A stretch of DNA of 64,000 bases from Taudactylus pleione (GCA_031769625.1 JAUIMM010000573.1:1005001-1069000); one strand, 5' to 3'; shown: positions 1-24,585, counted from the stretch's first letter. Numbers and translations are program-made. Notes: generated by a model from the sequence alone, not told the origin.

Positions 1-131
1 TAATCCATACTACTCCCCACATCAGCCACCACTTCCACCATACTTGACAAGACATTATAATGCCAGAGAAGTCAAATATATTAGATAGTGTGAAATGGAC
101 ATAATATAGGAGCAGAGGGGGGAGACATGCA

Positions 132-141
132 TGGTTTAAAA
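132..141 (+). promoter_or_regulatory. Possible TATA-like box of the dehydrogenase gene
   Basis: GGTTTAAAAA lies about 75 bases upstream of the candidate start codon at 213, a spacing that fits a TATA box with a 5' UTR of about 45-50 bases. There is no independent support, and the call depends on the candidate exon 1 being real. Confidence 0.25.
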
Positions 142-212
142 ACTGCAGATCCAAGGAAGAGTGATTGGCACAAGTGTTTTGCTTCTTTTAATAGGCAATC
201 CAGAAAAGTTTC

Positions 213-233
213 ATGAACTCTACTGCTGGAAAA
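213..233 (+). CDS. Candidate first coding exon of the alcohol dehydrogenase (donor missing)
   Basis: The seven codons read MNSTAGK. Family first exons encode short peptides such as MSTAGK ending in phase 0, exactly what exon 2 (starting VIKC) needs. The ATG lies about 75 bases after a TTTAAAA box and 2.6 kb upstream of exon 2, a plausible first-intron length. The oddity is the junction: AAA is followed by TTATGCT where GTATGCT or GTAAGT would be expected, so there is no GT donor. The next GT (before GAGG, near 252) would not keep frame. Either this is a mutated exon, a sequencing error, or a chance match with the true exon elsewhere. Confidence 0.5.
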
Positions 234-418
234 TTATGCTTACAGGGCTTTTGTGAGGGGGCACAGTTATTACAGATTACCTCAATGGGACTATCCTTTT
301 GTCAATTGCAGTGGTAACTTGATTTGTACCACTGCACTACTAAATGTTAGTTAGCACTGTATTTAGGTGAGGTATGTACATATACCCTTAAATATGTAAA
401 ATTATCAGTAATCATAAT

Positions 419-779
419 TAGAGATGTGCGGTTCGGTTCTACAGAAATCCCAATCCATCCGAATTTCGTGAATCTGGGAAAATCTGAGTTGCGGTTCTAA
501 TCTCCTGAGGAGATCTGGGTAAATCCCGGTCGCGGTTCTGAACTTTATGTGGTTCGGAATTCGGATTTTAATCCGAATTTCGGGTTTTGAATTGCATAAA
601 TTACATGATTTTAGCTGTTTTTTAAAACTTTTTATCTATTTTTTATTTCAAAAATCCAGATCCAAAACCAAAACCAAAACACTTGAGGTTGGTTTGCAAA
701 ACCAAATCCAGATCCAAAACCTTGAAGGAGATACATTTCAAAACCAAAACCAAAACACGGGGGTCGGCGCGCATCCCTA
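419..779. mobile_element. Nonautonomous hAT element with 8-bp target duplication
   Basis: Flanked by perfect ATCATAAT copies at 411-418 and 780-787. Termini TAGAGATGTGC... and ...GCATCCCTA are inverted. The interior repeats motifs such as GGTTCGGTTCT and (C/A)AAAACCAAAACC. Terminal sequence groups it with the elements at 37093 and 56098. Confidence 0.85.
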
Positions 780-787
780 ATCATAAT

Positions 788-2081
788 GTACTTTTGCATT
801 TAGAACATTTGAAAAATATTTTAGAAGAATACCTAACTGATTATATATTGCACTTTCTACAGCAGTGTTTTAAAAATATCTTAATATTGTATATTACACA
901 TTTAACCTAAGTAACATGCGACCACCTTAGTGGAGGATATTCCCTCTAGGTGAGCCTTCTCCTATATAGTTGATATGTGCATCCTGACACTTCACCTGTT
1001 ACAGCTATGCCTCCACTGCATTGCTCACATAGACTTCAGTCCTCCATCTGCTATTCCTTACAACTGCTAGAGCAACATAAAGTATCTCTATCCAGATATT
1101 CTACCCTAATATTTACTGTAACTCCAGATTGGATGACTAAGCAGACAACTGTACCAACAAACCCTAAAACCCTAAGTGCCGTTCCACCCAACTGCCACAT
1201 TCACACCTGATATCAAGTTTTAAAGACCTTGCACTAGTACATTTTAAGAATTACAATATATATGTATGTTTAATTATTGTATTTTACTATGCAATAATTC
1301 CATGTGAATTGTGCACGTTTTTGTAAAAATTAATGCTTAATCTTATTTTATAGCAAATCTGTTAATAATTATGTGTACCAGTACAATGTAGAAATAAAAC
1401 TGCAAATTGATCCACAAAATGGTTAACTTGGTTTATGCACGGTTAGACAAATTAGAAATTGGCATGTTAAAATATGTCTTGCTTTCAAATCTTCTGATGA
1501 TATCATTTTGTGATATTTATTTTATATTTTAAGTTCTGTATATGTGAACCATATGTCATCATCCTTCCCCAAAATGTTTACAAAAGCTTGTAGAGCACTG
1601 TGAGAACAGTCAACACACAGTTCATACATTTTTTATATCAAATAGCTGCATTAAATGGAAGCTATTTACCACACATGCAGGAACAAGAAACCTTTTGTAC
1701 AGTGTGCAGCCTTGTGCCAGCTTCACTGTTAGACCAGGCATGAAAACAAAAACTTGGAAAATAGGGTGGAGCAGCAAAGCTTTACTTTGTTTATGGATAT
1801 TTCTGGCAGGCACACTGTCGCTAGTTGAGGTCAATTCAGGATACAACAAGAACAGAAGAGATATGCAAAGTTCAGCCCTTTATTTTCAATTTAGCAATTC
1901 TGTATGTTTACACCATGCCTATAAGGCCAAAAAGGTGTAAACCTCAAAGTGGTATAGCTCCCCAGTGTCCCTGAGTTTCACTGGAGTCTCAAGTTTTAAA
2001 AGTTTGAACTTTGAAAGTCCCTTCCCTGACATCATTCCATCTTCCTGGCTTTTCTAACTGATTAATAGCACTTTAACACTT
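788..2081. other. Unannotated first-intron stretch
   Basis: AT-rich intronic sequence. No coding similarity, terminal repeats or tandem array recognised; short open frames here look like chance. Confidence 0.5.
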
Positions 2082-2280
2082 AGGGGTCTCTCTACGCAGT
2101 GTCAGGAGATAAAGTGAAAAGTGATAAGAAAGTGATAAGGTGCCAGCCAATCAGCTCCCAAATGTCATTTTTCATACACAGCCTGTGAGATGACAGTTGG
2201 GAGCTGATTGGCTGGCACCTTATCACTTTCTTGTTACTTTTCACTCTGTCTCCTAACACTGCTTAGTATATAGACCCCTT
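2082..2280. mobile_element. Fold-back MITE (copy 1)
   Basis: The whole segment is one large inverted repeat. The left arm has AGTGATAAGGTGCCAGCCAA and the right arm its complement, around a short loop CACAGCCTGTGAGATGAC. Ends read AGGGGTC/GACCCCT next to TTA. Related copies lie at 14723 and 55336. Confidence 0.75.
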
Positions 2281-2297
2281 AATGTTATTGATAAGTG

Positions 2298-2660
2298 CTC
2301 GGGATCCTGGTGATCAGATCTTGATGACGGCATCCCGACAGGGTTAGGATACCGACACCTGTCAGTCAGTATGCTAACCCTCCCCCTCTCCCTACCCAAA
2401 CCCTCCCTCCCTGGTACCTGAACCTAACCTCCCCCCTAGTGCCTAAACCTAACCTCCCCTTCCTTGCACCATAAACTTAACTCTCCCCCTAGTGCATAAC
2501 CCTAACCCCTAATCCTAACCCTCTCCCTAAACCCGCTACTTTCCTTCGGGATTCCAGTGGTTGAGATGCTGGCGCAGGAAGTCTGACAGGTGTGGGGATT
2601 CTGGTGCCAGCATTCTGACCTCTGGAATCCCATGTGTCGGGATATTGAACGTATCTCGTT
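2298..2660. repeat. Element with CCCTAA-like core (copy A)
   Basis: Arms rich in CGGGAT/ATCCCG motifs bracket a C-rich core of degenerate CCTAACCCT units. Similar architecture occurs near 9462, 17936 and 59486, here in the opposite orientation to the G-rich copies. Confidence 0.55.
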
Positions 2661-2832
2661 TTCAACACCTGCCTGAAATGTATTGTTTATTCATTTCTTA
2701 ATTATGTTTCAGACTTTATGGATTTTTCCAGTAGTTCTCGGTAAAAATAATATCACTAACCTTACACTTCTAAGGGCAATTAAATGATGAATGATTACAA
2801 ATATAAATGACTTATTGCATACTTTGTTTTAG

Positions 2833-16006
<13,174 letters not shown>

Positions 16007-16240
16007 TCACCTGTCATGGAATGCTAATCACCTGTCATGGAATGCTAATCATTCTTCTTTCATTTTAATGTTACACATGCATCAAGTAAATTTTCATAGC
16101 TTTTTTTACATTTGGATTTGTACTTTCTGTTCTAGTTTTCAGTGATTTTTCTATATGGAAGAATCTAAAATAATTTGCTTTTAAGATTTTAAATGCACTT
16201 TCATAGACCTATAATAAAATATATTCTTTTGCTTTAAATG
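16007..16240 (+). promoter_or_regulatory. 3' UTR with polyadenylation signal
   Basis: AATAAA at 16213-16218, about 210 bases after the stop. A 21-base unit beginning TGCTAATCACC is repeated from 16001 (starts at 16001, 16022 and 16043), so the stop codon itself lies inside a tandem duplication. Confidence 0.75.
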
Positions 16241-16638
16241 TAATGCTTACTGTATTGAATTACATATATCTAGCAATTTTTTTTATGTAGGTAAAACAAT
16301 CAGAAAGATTAAGACTACATAAAGGTCCTAGGCAAGACACTAAGACACTGTCTAAAAACTGGCCACACACTAGACCAACTTACATTTAACCATCCAACTA
16401 GTTGATTGGTTGGAATGAAAATCTGGTAAGGTATGAAAGCAAATGACAATTAGCAATTTGCTCCCAAACACCGGAAAATGGACAAAAATTGTTGTTTGAA
16501 CAAGTTGTTTAGATCAAACATTTAACAAACTTATCTGAACGACCACTTTCATCTGTTTTCTAGCATTTAGGAGCAAATTGCTGATCATCATTTACTCCCA
16601 TATGATATTAGATTTTCATTCCAACCAGCCAACTAGTA

Positions 16639-16668
16639 TATACTATATATATATATATATATATATAT
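16639..16668. repeat. (TA)n microsatellite
   Basis: Uninterrupted TA run; similar runs at 17000-17035 and 17903-17926. Confidence 0.9.
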
Positions 16669-16699
16669 TACACACATATAAATATATGTATACATATAT

Positions 16700-16905
16700 A
16701 TAATACATAAGACCAGCATAAACCCGGCACTCTCTATTAGCCAATCGATACATTACCCTGTTGCCCTCTTCTCAGCATATGGCAGCACATGCAGGTAGAT
16801 AAACAATTTCAACAAGCGGCACTCAGGGATTTGAAAAACATGACAGACACCAGTCTATGCGTCAACGTTTTAATGTTTATCAAACTGATGAAAATGTTAT
16901 ATTAT
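16700..16905 (-). mobile_element. Penelope-like terminal fragment with hammerhead-like motif
   Basis: On the - strand the segment contains an AAAACGTTGACGC motif next to a GTTTgatAAAC hairpin (16875-16885), the layout of hammerhead ribozymes in Penelope terminal repeats, followed by GAGTGCCGCTTGTTGAAATTG. The catalytic core is degenerate. Confidence 0.45.
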
Positions 16906-17000
16906 ACATATATATACATATATGGCCCAGGAGGGGGTGTGTAAAACAAGACTCAAGCAATGCCGGGTGCAACTGCTAGCATGTACGTGTTTTTTTAATG

Positions 17001-17038
<38 letters not shown>

Positions 17039-17902
17039 TTATTTACCTAGACCCAAAAAAAATACTCTAAATATACATTGTAAGGGCGCAAAAAAATTAG
17101 AAGGAGTGTTGCCTTTTAATGCTAAATGGAGTGTCACAGATCCAGCAAACCATCTGTCCAGATACGCCAATCTGAGAAGCGCTGCCTGTGACTTTTACAG
17201 GTTACCTCAGCACGTGTGGTTAAATAAACTGGGTATCTGCCACCAGACAAAGAAAACTATAATGCTAAAGCATAAGGTGGGCTTCTGCTCCCATCTGCAC
17301 ACACAATTATCACTACTTAGAAAAATAGGTAACATGAGCCACATGAGTTCTTGGGTCATAAAAACACAGATCCAGAACTAGAATTAATGTTTAATTCAAG
17401 AATATATCTTCAAAGCTTAGTTACAAAATGTCACAAGAATATAATAAGGTTAAAAGGAATCACACCATTACTTACAATTTCCAGAAAAAAATAAAAGAAC
17501 AAATTAGCAGAACAAACCACTCCATTGGACTGAATGGTTTTGGGATGAGGCCGTCCCAATGACAATTTCCAGATCATCTGTATCTTTTGATAGCCTTATG
17601 CAAAATGAACAATGTTTCCTATCACACACACATTTTTATTCCCTTTCACAGGCTGCTCTGGGTCACTCCCCACCCTTGGGATAGTTTAACCCTTCCATTG
17701 TTTAGGTGACTGTAACACAGGGTCTCTTGCTGGTTGGTCTGTCTCTCGTTGGCCTGTATGCCTGACCCCCTGTCGGGTTATAACCAGACCCCAGTCTGAT
17801 CTTTGACACTACACAGAACACAGAGCTCTTAATTATGGCTTATCAAGGGCCTGGCCAGACGTCCTGTAATTTCCACAGACATTTTTTTTATATGCCACAT
17901 GT
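16906..17902. other. Unannotated intergenic stretch
   Basis: TA-rich patches and unique-looking sequence downstream of the dehydrogenase. No coding match, inverted termini or clear array apart from the TA microsatellite at 17000-17035. Confidence 0.5.
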
Positions 17903-17935
17903 AATATATATATATATATATATATTACAAAGGGG

Positions 17936-18385
17936 ATGTAGTTAGTAGACCGGCGGACTACATGCCGCTGGTCTATTTCCCGACAACTAAAGCCTGATGG
18001 GGGATTTAAGTTAGGCATCGAAATACTGATGCTTATCTCAGTCCCGATGTTCAAATACAGAAGGACGCCAGATCAATCAAGGGAAGTCCGGGCATCTTAG
18101 CACTTAGCCGCGGGGGGGATGAGTTTAGGGACTCCTGGAGAAACTTAGGGTTAGGCACCCTCTGGTTAGGGTTAGGCTAGGGGGAGGGGGGTTAGGGTTA
18201 GGCTAGGATCAGGGGAATTAGGGTTAGGCACCACTGGGGGCAGGTTAGGGTTAGGCACCACACTGGGAGTCTTCGGGTTAGGCACCACTAAAGGTGGGTT
18301 AGGTTGAGGGTGGGGAGAGGGGAGGGTTAGGATACTGACCAGCCCTAGTCAGGATCTTTTCCTGTCAGCCCACTGGTATTTCATA
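17936..18385. repeat. Element with TTAGGG-like core (copy C)
   Basis: Core 18110-18330 has repeated GGGTTAGGGTTAGGCACC-type units between arms carrying GACCGGCGGACTACATGCC and GATACTGACC motifs. Resembles the repeat at 59486. Confidence 0.6.
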
Positions 18386-18449
18386 CTCATTCCATTCCAA
18401 ATTACAAAAGTAGAGTGCTCTCTCCAGAGACTTCATCCAAAGCTAATTT

Positions 18450-18560
18450 ATTATCAAGCAAAACAGATCATCAAAGGAGAGTCGACATTTTGGTCATGAG
18501 CAGTGACCTTCCTCAGGACATCATCACAACAGAAGAAAAGACAGGACATACACCGTAGTG
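18450..18560 (-). mobile_element. Penelope-like terminal repeat with degenerate hammerhead
   Basis: The - strand reads CTGAGGA, a GGTCA-loop-TGACC stem (18492-18508), AAAA, then TGTCGAC. This is the order of a hammerhead core (CTGATGA, stem II, GAAA, cleavage triplet) with substitutions in the invariant bases. Penelope-like elements carry such ribozymes in their terminal repeats, and Penelope coding sequence lies 2 kb away on the same strand. Confidence 0.5.
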
Positions 18561-18782
18561 CATATCAACCAATGGCTATAAGCCTTATATTGTAAAAGGT
18601 ATTAATCATTAAATAATAATCCACCAATAAAGGCATATACATATGTCTTAAACCTACAGTATATCACAATGCATAATAGGAGATGCATAGGTGAGCAAAG
18701 CATAAGCACCTATGGACAATCTACAGGTCCATAACTTCAGAATATATTAAATAAGAAAAATAAATAAATATATATATATATA

Positions 18783-18917
18783 TATCATACAAACTCGGCA
18801 CTTACATGCTTTGGAAACTGCAACTCCGTTGAATATAGGGAATGTTGGTTCCAAAATATTGCATTGTTCAAAGGAGTTGCAGTTTGAAAAGCATGTGAGT
18901 GCCGAGTTTGTATGATA
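18783..18917. repeat. 45-bp inverted repeat
   Basis: Arms 18783-18827 and 18873-18917 are near-perfect complements (ATCATACAAACTCGGCACTT... and ...GTGCCGAGTTTGTATGAT) around a 45-base loop. The GTGCCGAGTTTGTATG motif resembles the GTGCCGGGTTTATGCTG in the fragment at 16700, so it may be a Penelope end. Confidence 0.65.
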
Positions 18918-18959
18918 TTTTTAATGTAGATGGTGTGGTCACATGCCAAGGGCACCCCA

Positions 18960-20439
18960 GAAGGTTGAGTGCCGTGGATTAAGCCTGTCGTTTATTTATA
19001 TATATATATAAAATAATGAAAAATGGAAAAATCAAAGTCACATAACATAAATCTCAAAGGTTCCACCACCTTGATACATCATTATCTTGCCCCAGACCAC
19101 AGCAAACAATTACTCAGAATACATTACACTAATAGGAGTCAATACCTCATATATCAATGTAATAATGTATCCACAATTAAAAATTAAGGGAATACTTAGT
19201 TAACATATATACCAACACCACATAAAGAACAATAAATATGTACAAATAGTCTGGCATCCATTAGCATCTATTTGAATAAATGGATGAAAAAATATTGAGG
19301 ATAACTAAAAAACCAAATCAGCTTGTGGGGACAACCACAGACTATGAAAGGGTAATTTACAGTATTTATTGCAAAGAAATATTCACATGGTTTTATTCAT
19401 TAAGGCCTTTTGGAGCTGTTATGAAGCCTTGCATCTTTATGAGAGCCCTAGTGCCTCTTACTGAGATCTATTGCCTATATTAACAACCCATTGTTCCCTT
19501 AGTGTTGAATACACTCACCGGTACTTAGGCAGTCACCAGGTCTTAAGCTCAGGCAGTAGGGGCTTTTATAATACAAGGGTGATCACAGGATATTGGCCGC
19601 AGTAGATACAGATACATTAAAGGGTAATTGCAGAACCAGAACCAGCATCAACAGGGTTAATTGCAGGACAGATTTTCTGGATAGCAATAGGTGACTTAGC
19701 AGACAACAATTATCCACAATAGCAAGACTTGCAGGTGTAACAGCAGCACAGAATCCAACACAGTATATAAATTGAATGGCTTGCAGGTATAGCAGCAGCA
19801 CAGAATCAAACAGCATATATACTGAATGGCAGAGTGCTCAAAGTTGGTAATTAGCAGAAAAGCATTCGCTGAGACTTTGTATTTGCATAGCTAAAAAGCG
19901 TGGACATATATACACTTGTGCAGGGCAGATATTTGTATTTGCAGAAACACAACAGCAGAGATGATATTATTTGTATGAGCATAGGTACATATAACTTGCA
20001 GTTGAAAAACAGCATAGATTAAATTCACTGTGTAGATGTGGTAGTACTTGCAGTTGGTGCAAACAATAATGAAAGTTCCAGAAGAACGTAGTAAACTGGA
20101 AACAGACATGGCTGGGCATATGCAGAGAAGGAGACCAGAACAACGATATACATGGAATGGACCAGGCAGCAGCACTGAGGTATAAGATATCGCCGGCGTA
20201 GAAGTGCAGCACTGCCTGGGTAATAACAAGAGTATGAACCAATCACCTGCTGAGGAGAGGACCAGCCCCTCTAAAGATATATCAATAGCAGCTGCACGAA
20301 ACATGTACAGCCAGGCAAATTTATTCAGACCCAGAGTGATTTGTGGCCACCCGGCATCTCAATCACTCAGCAACCAGCAGGACCAGCAGCCCATGTTGCA
20401 GTGTGAAGCAGCATCCCAGTTGTCCAGCAACAGCCAGAC
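18960..20439. other. Unannotated stretch with a short internal duplication
   Basis: No coding similarity recognised. Two near-copies of a unit containing TTGCAGGTATAGCAGCAGC (or GACTTGCAGGTGTAACAGC) and CACAGAATC lie between about 19728 and 19830. Could be the terminal part of an unidentified LTR or Penelope element. Confidence 0.4.
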
Positions 20440-21040
20440 TCACTGAAGTGATGAGCCACAGTGGTGATTCATAACAGGAGCCACAGTGTCCAATCGATTA
20501 ATCCATTTAGTTCTCTCTTTAAGAGAGCCAGTCCACAGTCCCCACGCCTTATGTAAGGTGGTATCTAGTCGTTGATCATATATTTAAGCATCAAAATTTG
20601 GTCCCCTATTTGCAAAAAGTGAGCTGCAACAGGCTTGTCTGAACCATTATTAGCGTACGCCAGTTGTATGAAAGATCGATGTTGGGTCATGCATTCATGG
20701 AAGGTTTGAATCATCTTCCCTACATACATCAGGCCACATGGGCACTGTAAAAAATAGATTATATGATCCATTTGACATTTCAGATAGTGATTAAGCTGGA
20801 TGCAGATGAGGAAAAGATTGTCCAGTCAGCAAAGCTCTACACACAGCACAGACCAGACATTTAAAACAATCTTTCTGGGTCACGGGCCGCTTCTTATTTG
20901 TTTCATGCCAGGGTCACATGTTGGTTCTGTAGAGCATATCCTTCAGATTAGAACCTCTGTGTATAATTAGCAAATGTGGCTTGTGATCCAAGCTGGCAAA
21001 TTTAGGGTCAGTAGTTATAATTGGCCAGTTCTTTCAGACT
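20440..21040 (-). pseudogene. Penelope-like element: GIY-YIG endonuclease region
   Basis: The - strand encodes, in broken frames, the C-terminal region of a Penelope-like protein. A segment near 20960 reads PKFASLDHKPH and RGSNLKDML, then DCFKCLVCAVC, then the GIY-YIG core IIYFLQCPCGLMYVGK (20715-20771), then KPVAAHFLQ and finally KREXKWINRL near 20510. The Y...YVG motif and adjacent cysteines are typical. Stops and frameshifts preclude function. Confidence 0.8.
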
Positions 21041-21074
21041 ATTTGTATAGCCCTTAAAATAGTGTGGCACTTGA

Positions 21075-21355
21075 CACATAAGGGTAAATTTACTAAGAAT
21101 CGAGTCTGGGAGAGTTTGCAAACTTTGGAGAGTTTGGGCATTTTTTCCCACTCGCAAATTTACTAATGTAAAACTCGGGAGAGAGAGTTCCTTTGCTACA
21201 AGAAAAAACTGGAGAGTTAGCAAACTCTCTTCAATTCACCATCGGCAAAACTCGGGAACCTTTTCATTAGTGAAGATAGAATTCAGGAATTTACCAAGCA
21301 GAGAGTTTCTAAACTCTCATGAGAAGGGAGAACTCTCCTGTAAAATCTCGTGAAA
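21075..21355. repeat. Interspersed repeat of GAGAGTTTGCAAACT motifs
   Basis: Short motifs AACTCGGGA, GAGAGTTTGC and GCAAACTCTC recur in both orientations beside AAATTTACTAA. Type unknown. Confidence 0.35.
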
Positions 21356-21429
21356 AAATTACACCTGCCTGTGATCTGCGAGTTTGGCAGAAACATACAC
21401 AGATCACTGTGATCCATGTATGTTTCTGC

Positions 21430-22050
21430 CTGTAAATAGAAAAAAAAGGTTAAAAGTTTTTTTTTAAAAAGACATAGGGCACCCCCACCCCCACAAAAGA
21501 CTAACCAGCCCGGGACTTGCCAGCCAGTCCTGGTTCTTAAAATTACAGGGAACAAAATGTGTAGGGTTACACAGTAATTTAAGAACCAGAACCAGACTGC
21601 AGGGCCAGACCTGATTTTAAATATAGGGAGAAGAAAATTGCTTGAGGTTGCCTCTATATTTAAAACCAGCTCTGGACCCTTTTCAGTGGGGGACTGATGC
21701 CACAGCCAGGGGAGCCTTTTCACCGGGCCCCCTAGCCACAGCATCAGCCATGACCACTAGTCAGCCCAGGCTAGGGATCCCTGGGGAGTTGGGGACCCCT
21801 CCAATAAAAAAGTCCCCCTCTCCAGGGCATCCCTGGCCTAGGTTGATAGCCAGGGGCTATCCCTGCCACCCCTGGGTGGTGGGTGGTGGATTGATAGTGT
21901 GTGTAGTTTATAAAAATGTCAGTTATTCACATTGTCTTTACAGTGGAACTACATGTCCCAGCAAGCCTCCCCAGCATGCTGGTACTTGGAGAACCACAAG
22001 TACCAGCATGCGGGTCATTAAGGGCCCGCTGATATGTGTAGTTCACCTTT
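21430..22050. repeat. Dispersed repeat, copy 1 (second copy within the Harbinger element)
   Basis: Shares ordered segments with 37490-38340: CCAGTCCTGGTT, TGATGCCACAGCCAGGGGA, TTTCACCGGG, GCTATCCCTG, and a closing hairpin CCGCATGCTGGTACTTGGAG / AACCACAAGTACCAGCATGC. As the other copy is inside a Harbinger element, this one may be Harbinger-derived. Confidence 0.55.
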
Positions 22051-22860
22051 AAAGAGATGTGTAAAAAACAGAAGACACACACCATTAAAATAAAGATTTA
22101 TTACATCCATACACACTCACACATACTCGCCTACTCCCAGATGTTCACATCCCCTTCCCAATGTAAAGTATCCTATGGAAGTACCTGAAAAAAAGATCCA
22201 ATACTCACCTTTTGTTCCACGATGTTCTCCGCAGAAATCCAATAAGGGCCACGGACACACTGTAACTACATGCTTCAGCGTGTTGTTACAGTACGCGAAT
22301 GACAGCTCATGGAGATGTAGAATAGCATGTCACAAAATGGTTTTAAAAATTACTGAAAGAATGTATATATGTAGTATATTTCATGCATGTGGAAAGATGT
22401 GATGAAAAATTGGGTAATGAGTGAAATGACAGTACAATATGAATTTTTTTTATAAAAAGTCATAAAACCTACTTCTAAAAGTATAAATAATTAGTAGAGG
22501 GAAAAAAAAACATTATAAAAAAGTTAATAACCGACAATTTGATTCCTAGGAAATGTACCATAGGTATATAATGTTATAGCTCTTTTTGCGGGGTGGTGAG
22601 ATTCCTGCTGCTGTAGTGCAATGCCTCAGGAGACTATCCCTACCTTACTCTAATTGATGCCTTCTTTCCTCTGTTGTTAGTATAGCTGGTACTTCTGCTG
22701 CTGCTTTGGTTCTCTCCCCGATGCTTGTGTCTTAAATAGACAAGCTGCTGTGCAGTGTGTGCTCCGTCTTCGGTGCGATAGATGAGGCATCATACAAACA
22801 GTGTTCACACTGCTCGGGCAGTCTGTTTAGCACTTAGCACTGTGCTTTTCCATACTTGCC
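22051..22860. other. Unannotated intergenic stretch
   Basis: No gene, inverted ends or array recognised. Confidence 0.45.
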
Positions 22861-22864
22861 GGAA

Positions 22865-23090
22865 TGGGCTCTGTGTGACATAACGTGCATGGGCACTGTG
22901 TGGCATAACGTGAATGGGCTTTACTGTGTGGTTTAATGTGAATAAAGGGCACTACTGTGTGAAGTAACGTAAATAAGGGACACTGCTTTGCGGTGTAATT
23001 TGACTAAGGGACACTGCTGTGTGGTGTAATGTGATGAAGGGTCACTACTGTGTGGCAACATTTGAATTGGGGGTACTAATGTGTGGTTAC
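22865..23090. repeat. Minisatellite of GGGCACTACTGTGTGG units
   Basis: About six imperfect copies, each roughly 35 bases, of AAGGGCACTACTGTGTGG-type units followed by a TAA(C/T)GTGAAT spacer. Confidence 0.7.
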
Positions 23091-23437
23091 ACCCCTTCCA
23101 AGCAAGACCACACCTGGTTTTTATAGAGCGCGCGCCCCTGCTTCACTTATGGATGGTGGCACCATTGCTCTTTGTGTACACCGGGTGCCATAATGTGTCA
23201 TTACGGCTAGACTTTGGTGTGCACATATGTGTCATCCTCTGTGTTCAGCATGCCTGCCCTAACAATTCCTACAATGAACACTATCTAATCCTCTACAACT
23301 GCTAAGCTAGGGAATGGTAATTTGGCAAAATGCCTTTCATTTACTTTGTGTGTGATTTACACTAATGTAGTACCAGCTAATAGAACCAACCAAATAACAA
23401 ATGTCTGACTATGGCACATGTATGCATCCCCCTGCAG

Positions 23438-23828
23438 CAGTGGTGTATCTATAATGGGTGCAGTGTGTACGGGGCACACGGGACCCCGGGTCCAGGGGGG
23501 CCCCGCACTGCACACACTGCACCCATTTTTTTTTAAACTTACCTGTCCGAGGACCCGCGTTGGGTGTCACTGCTGCTCAGAACACTGAAAAAATGGCTGC
23601 TGCGGAGTCTACTGCACATGCACAGAACGCCAGAAAATGGCTGCCGTGGCCATTTATCTGGCGTTCAGCGCATTCGCAGTAGACTCCGGGCACACTCTAG
23701 TGTCCGGAGTCTACTAATGCTCCGGTGGCTGGCCAACCGCGTCAGTTGGCTGCAAGCCACCAGGGAGAGAGGAGGGGGCCCCGCACGAGGAGTGCACACG
23801 GGCCCCCTCCTCTCTTAAAACGCCCCTG
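23438..23828. mobile_element. hAT MITE with perfect 8-bp duplication
   Basis: CCCTGCAG occurs at 23430-23437 and 23829-23836. Ends CAGTGGTGTATC and ...AAACGCCCCTG are inverted and CAG-initiated, typical of hAT. The interior is GC-rich with ATGGCTGC repeats. 391 bases, no coding domain. Confidence 0.88.
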
Positions 23829-23836
23829 CCCTGCAG

Positions 23837-24074
23837 GATATGTGTTGTGTGTATTTAAATACAGAGAATGATGTACACTTATATGTTGTTCTGATATTAA
23901 TTATATTTGTAAGAGCATAGACTAAAAAGTGGGAGGAGTCAGGAAGAGTAATGTGAGGAGTCTATGCCAGAAGGCAGATGCTGACACAAGATGGGCCTGT
24001 GTACTTTAAATGCCAGGGCCTATTTTTAGTCCCTGTTCAGGCCTATATAACACACCACAACTAATATAAGGAAC
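23837..24074. other. Short unannotated spacer
   Basis: Nothing recognised between two MITEs. Confidence 0.5.
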
Positions 24075-24077
24075 ACT

Positions 24078-24582
24078 GGGCCTGATTCAGACCCGCTCGC
24101 AAGCGCTATGCGCTCGCACATGGGTCGATGGTTGGGCAGTGCGCACGTGTGGCGTGCGCACTGCGCGAGCCCCACAGCGAGCGAGAAGTCACTCGCTGCG
24201 GGACTCACTACAAGATGAGGTAGCTGTTGATGTTGAATGACAGCTCACTCTGTTTTGTAGGCGGGGAGGGGCGGGGAGGGGTGGCTGGCCAAATGGAGGC
24301 ATTCCTGAAGGAACGCCTGCTATTTGGGGACATCACGAGTGATGTCAGTAATGAGCTTCCTGCTCTAATAGAGCAGGAAGCTCACTGGGGTTTGCGGCAG
24401 ATGAGCCCCTACCACAAGGGTCTCATCGCAAGCCCGATGGTCGTGATGGTCGAGACCATCTCAACCATCACCTGGCCGCTTACTACAGCTGTGGGTGGTC
24501 ACCCACAGCTTAGCAAGTGGCCATGAGGCTGGCTAAAATAAAAAAAGCGGCCGCCCTGATTCAGCGGCTCTGAATCAGAGCC
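24078..24582. mobile_element. GGGCCTGATTCAG-family MITE, copy 3
   Basis: Target duplication ACT at 24075-24077 and 24583-24585. Ends GGGCCTGATTCAGACC and GGCTCTGAATCAGAGCC. 505 bases, GC-rich interior with several short palindromes. Confidence 0.82.
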
Positions 24583-24585
24583 ACT

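Noticed and set aside
18100..18340. Telomere or chromosome end
   Set aside because: TTAGGG-like units are degenerate, short, internal and flanked by element arms; the same type occurs at four places.
19583..20446. Multiple open frames of 70-137 codons on both strands
   Set aside because: Overlapping frames without domains in a repeat-like stretch containing CAGCAG-type duplications.
23458..23818. Open frames in GC-rich sequence
   Set aside because: Entirely inside a 391-bp hAT MITE defined by a perfect 8-base duplication.
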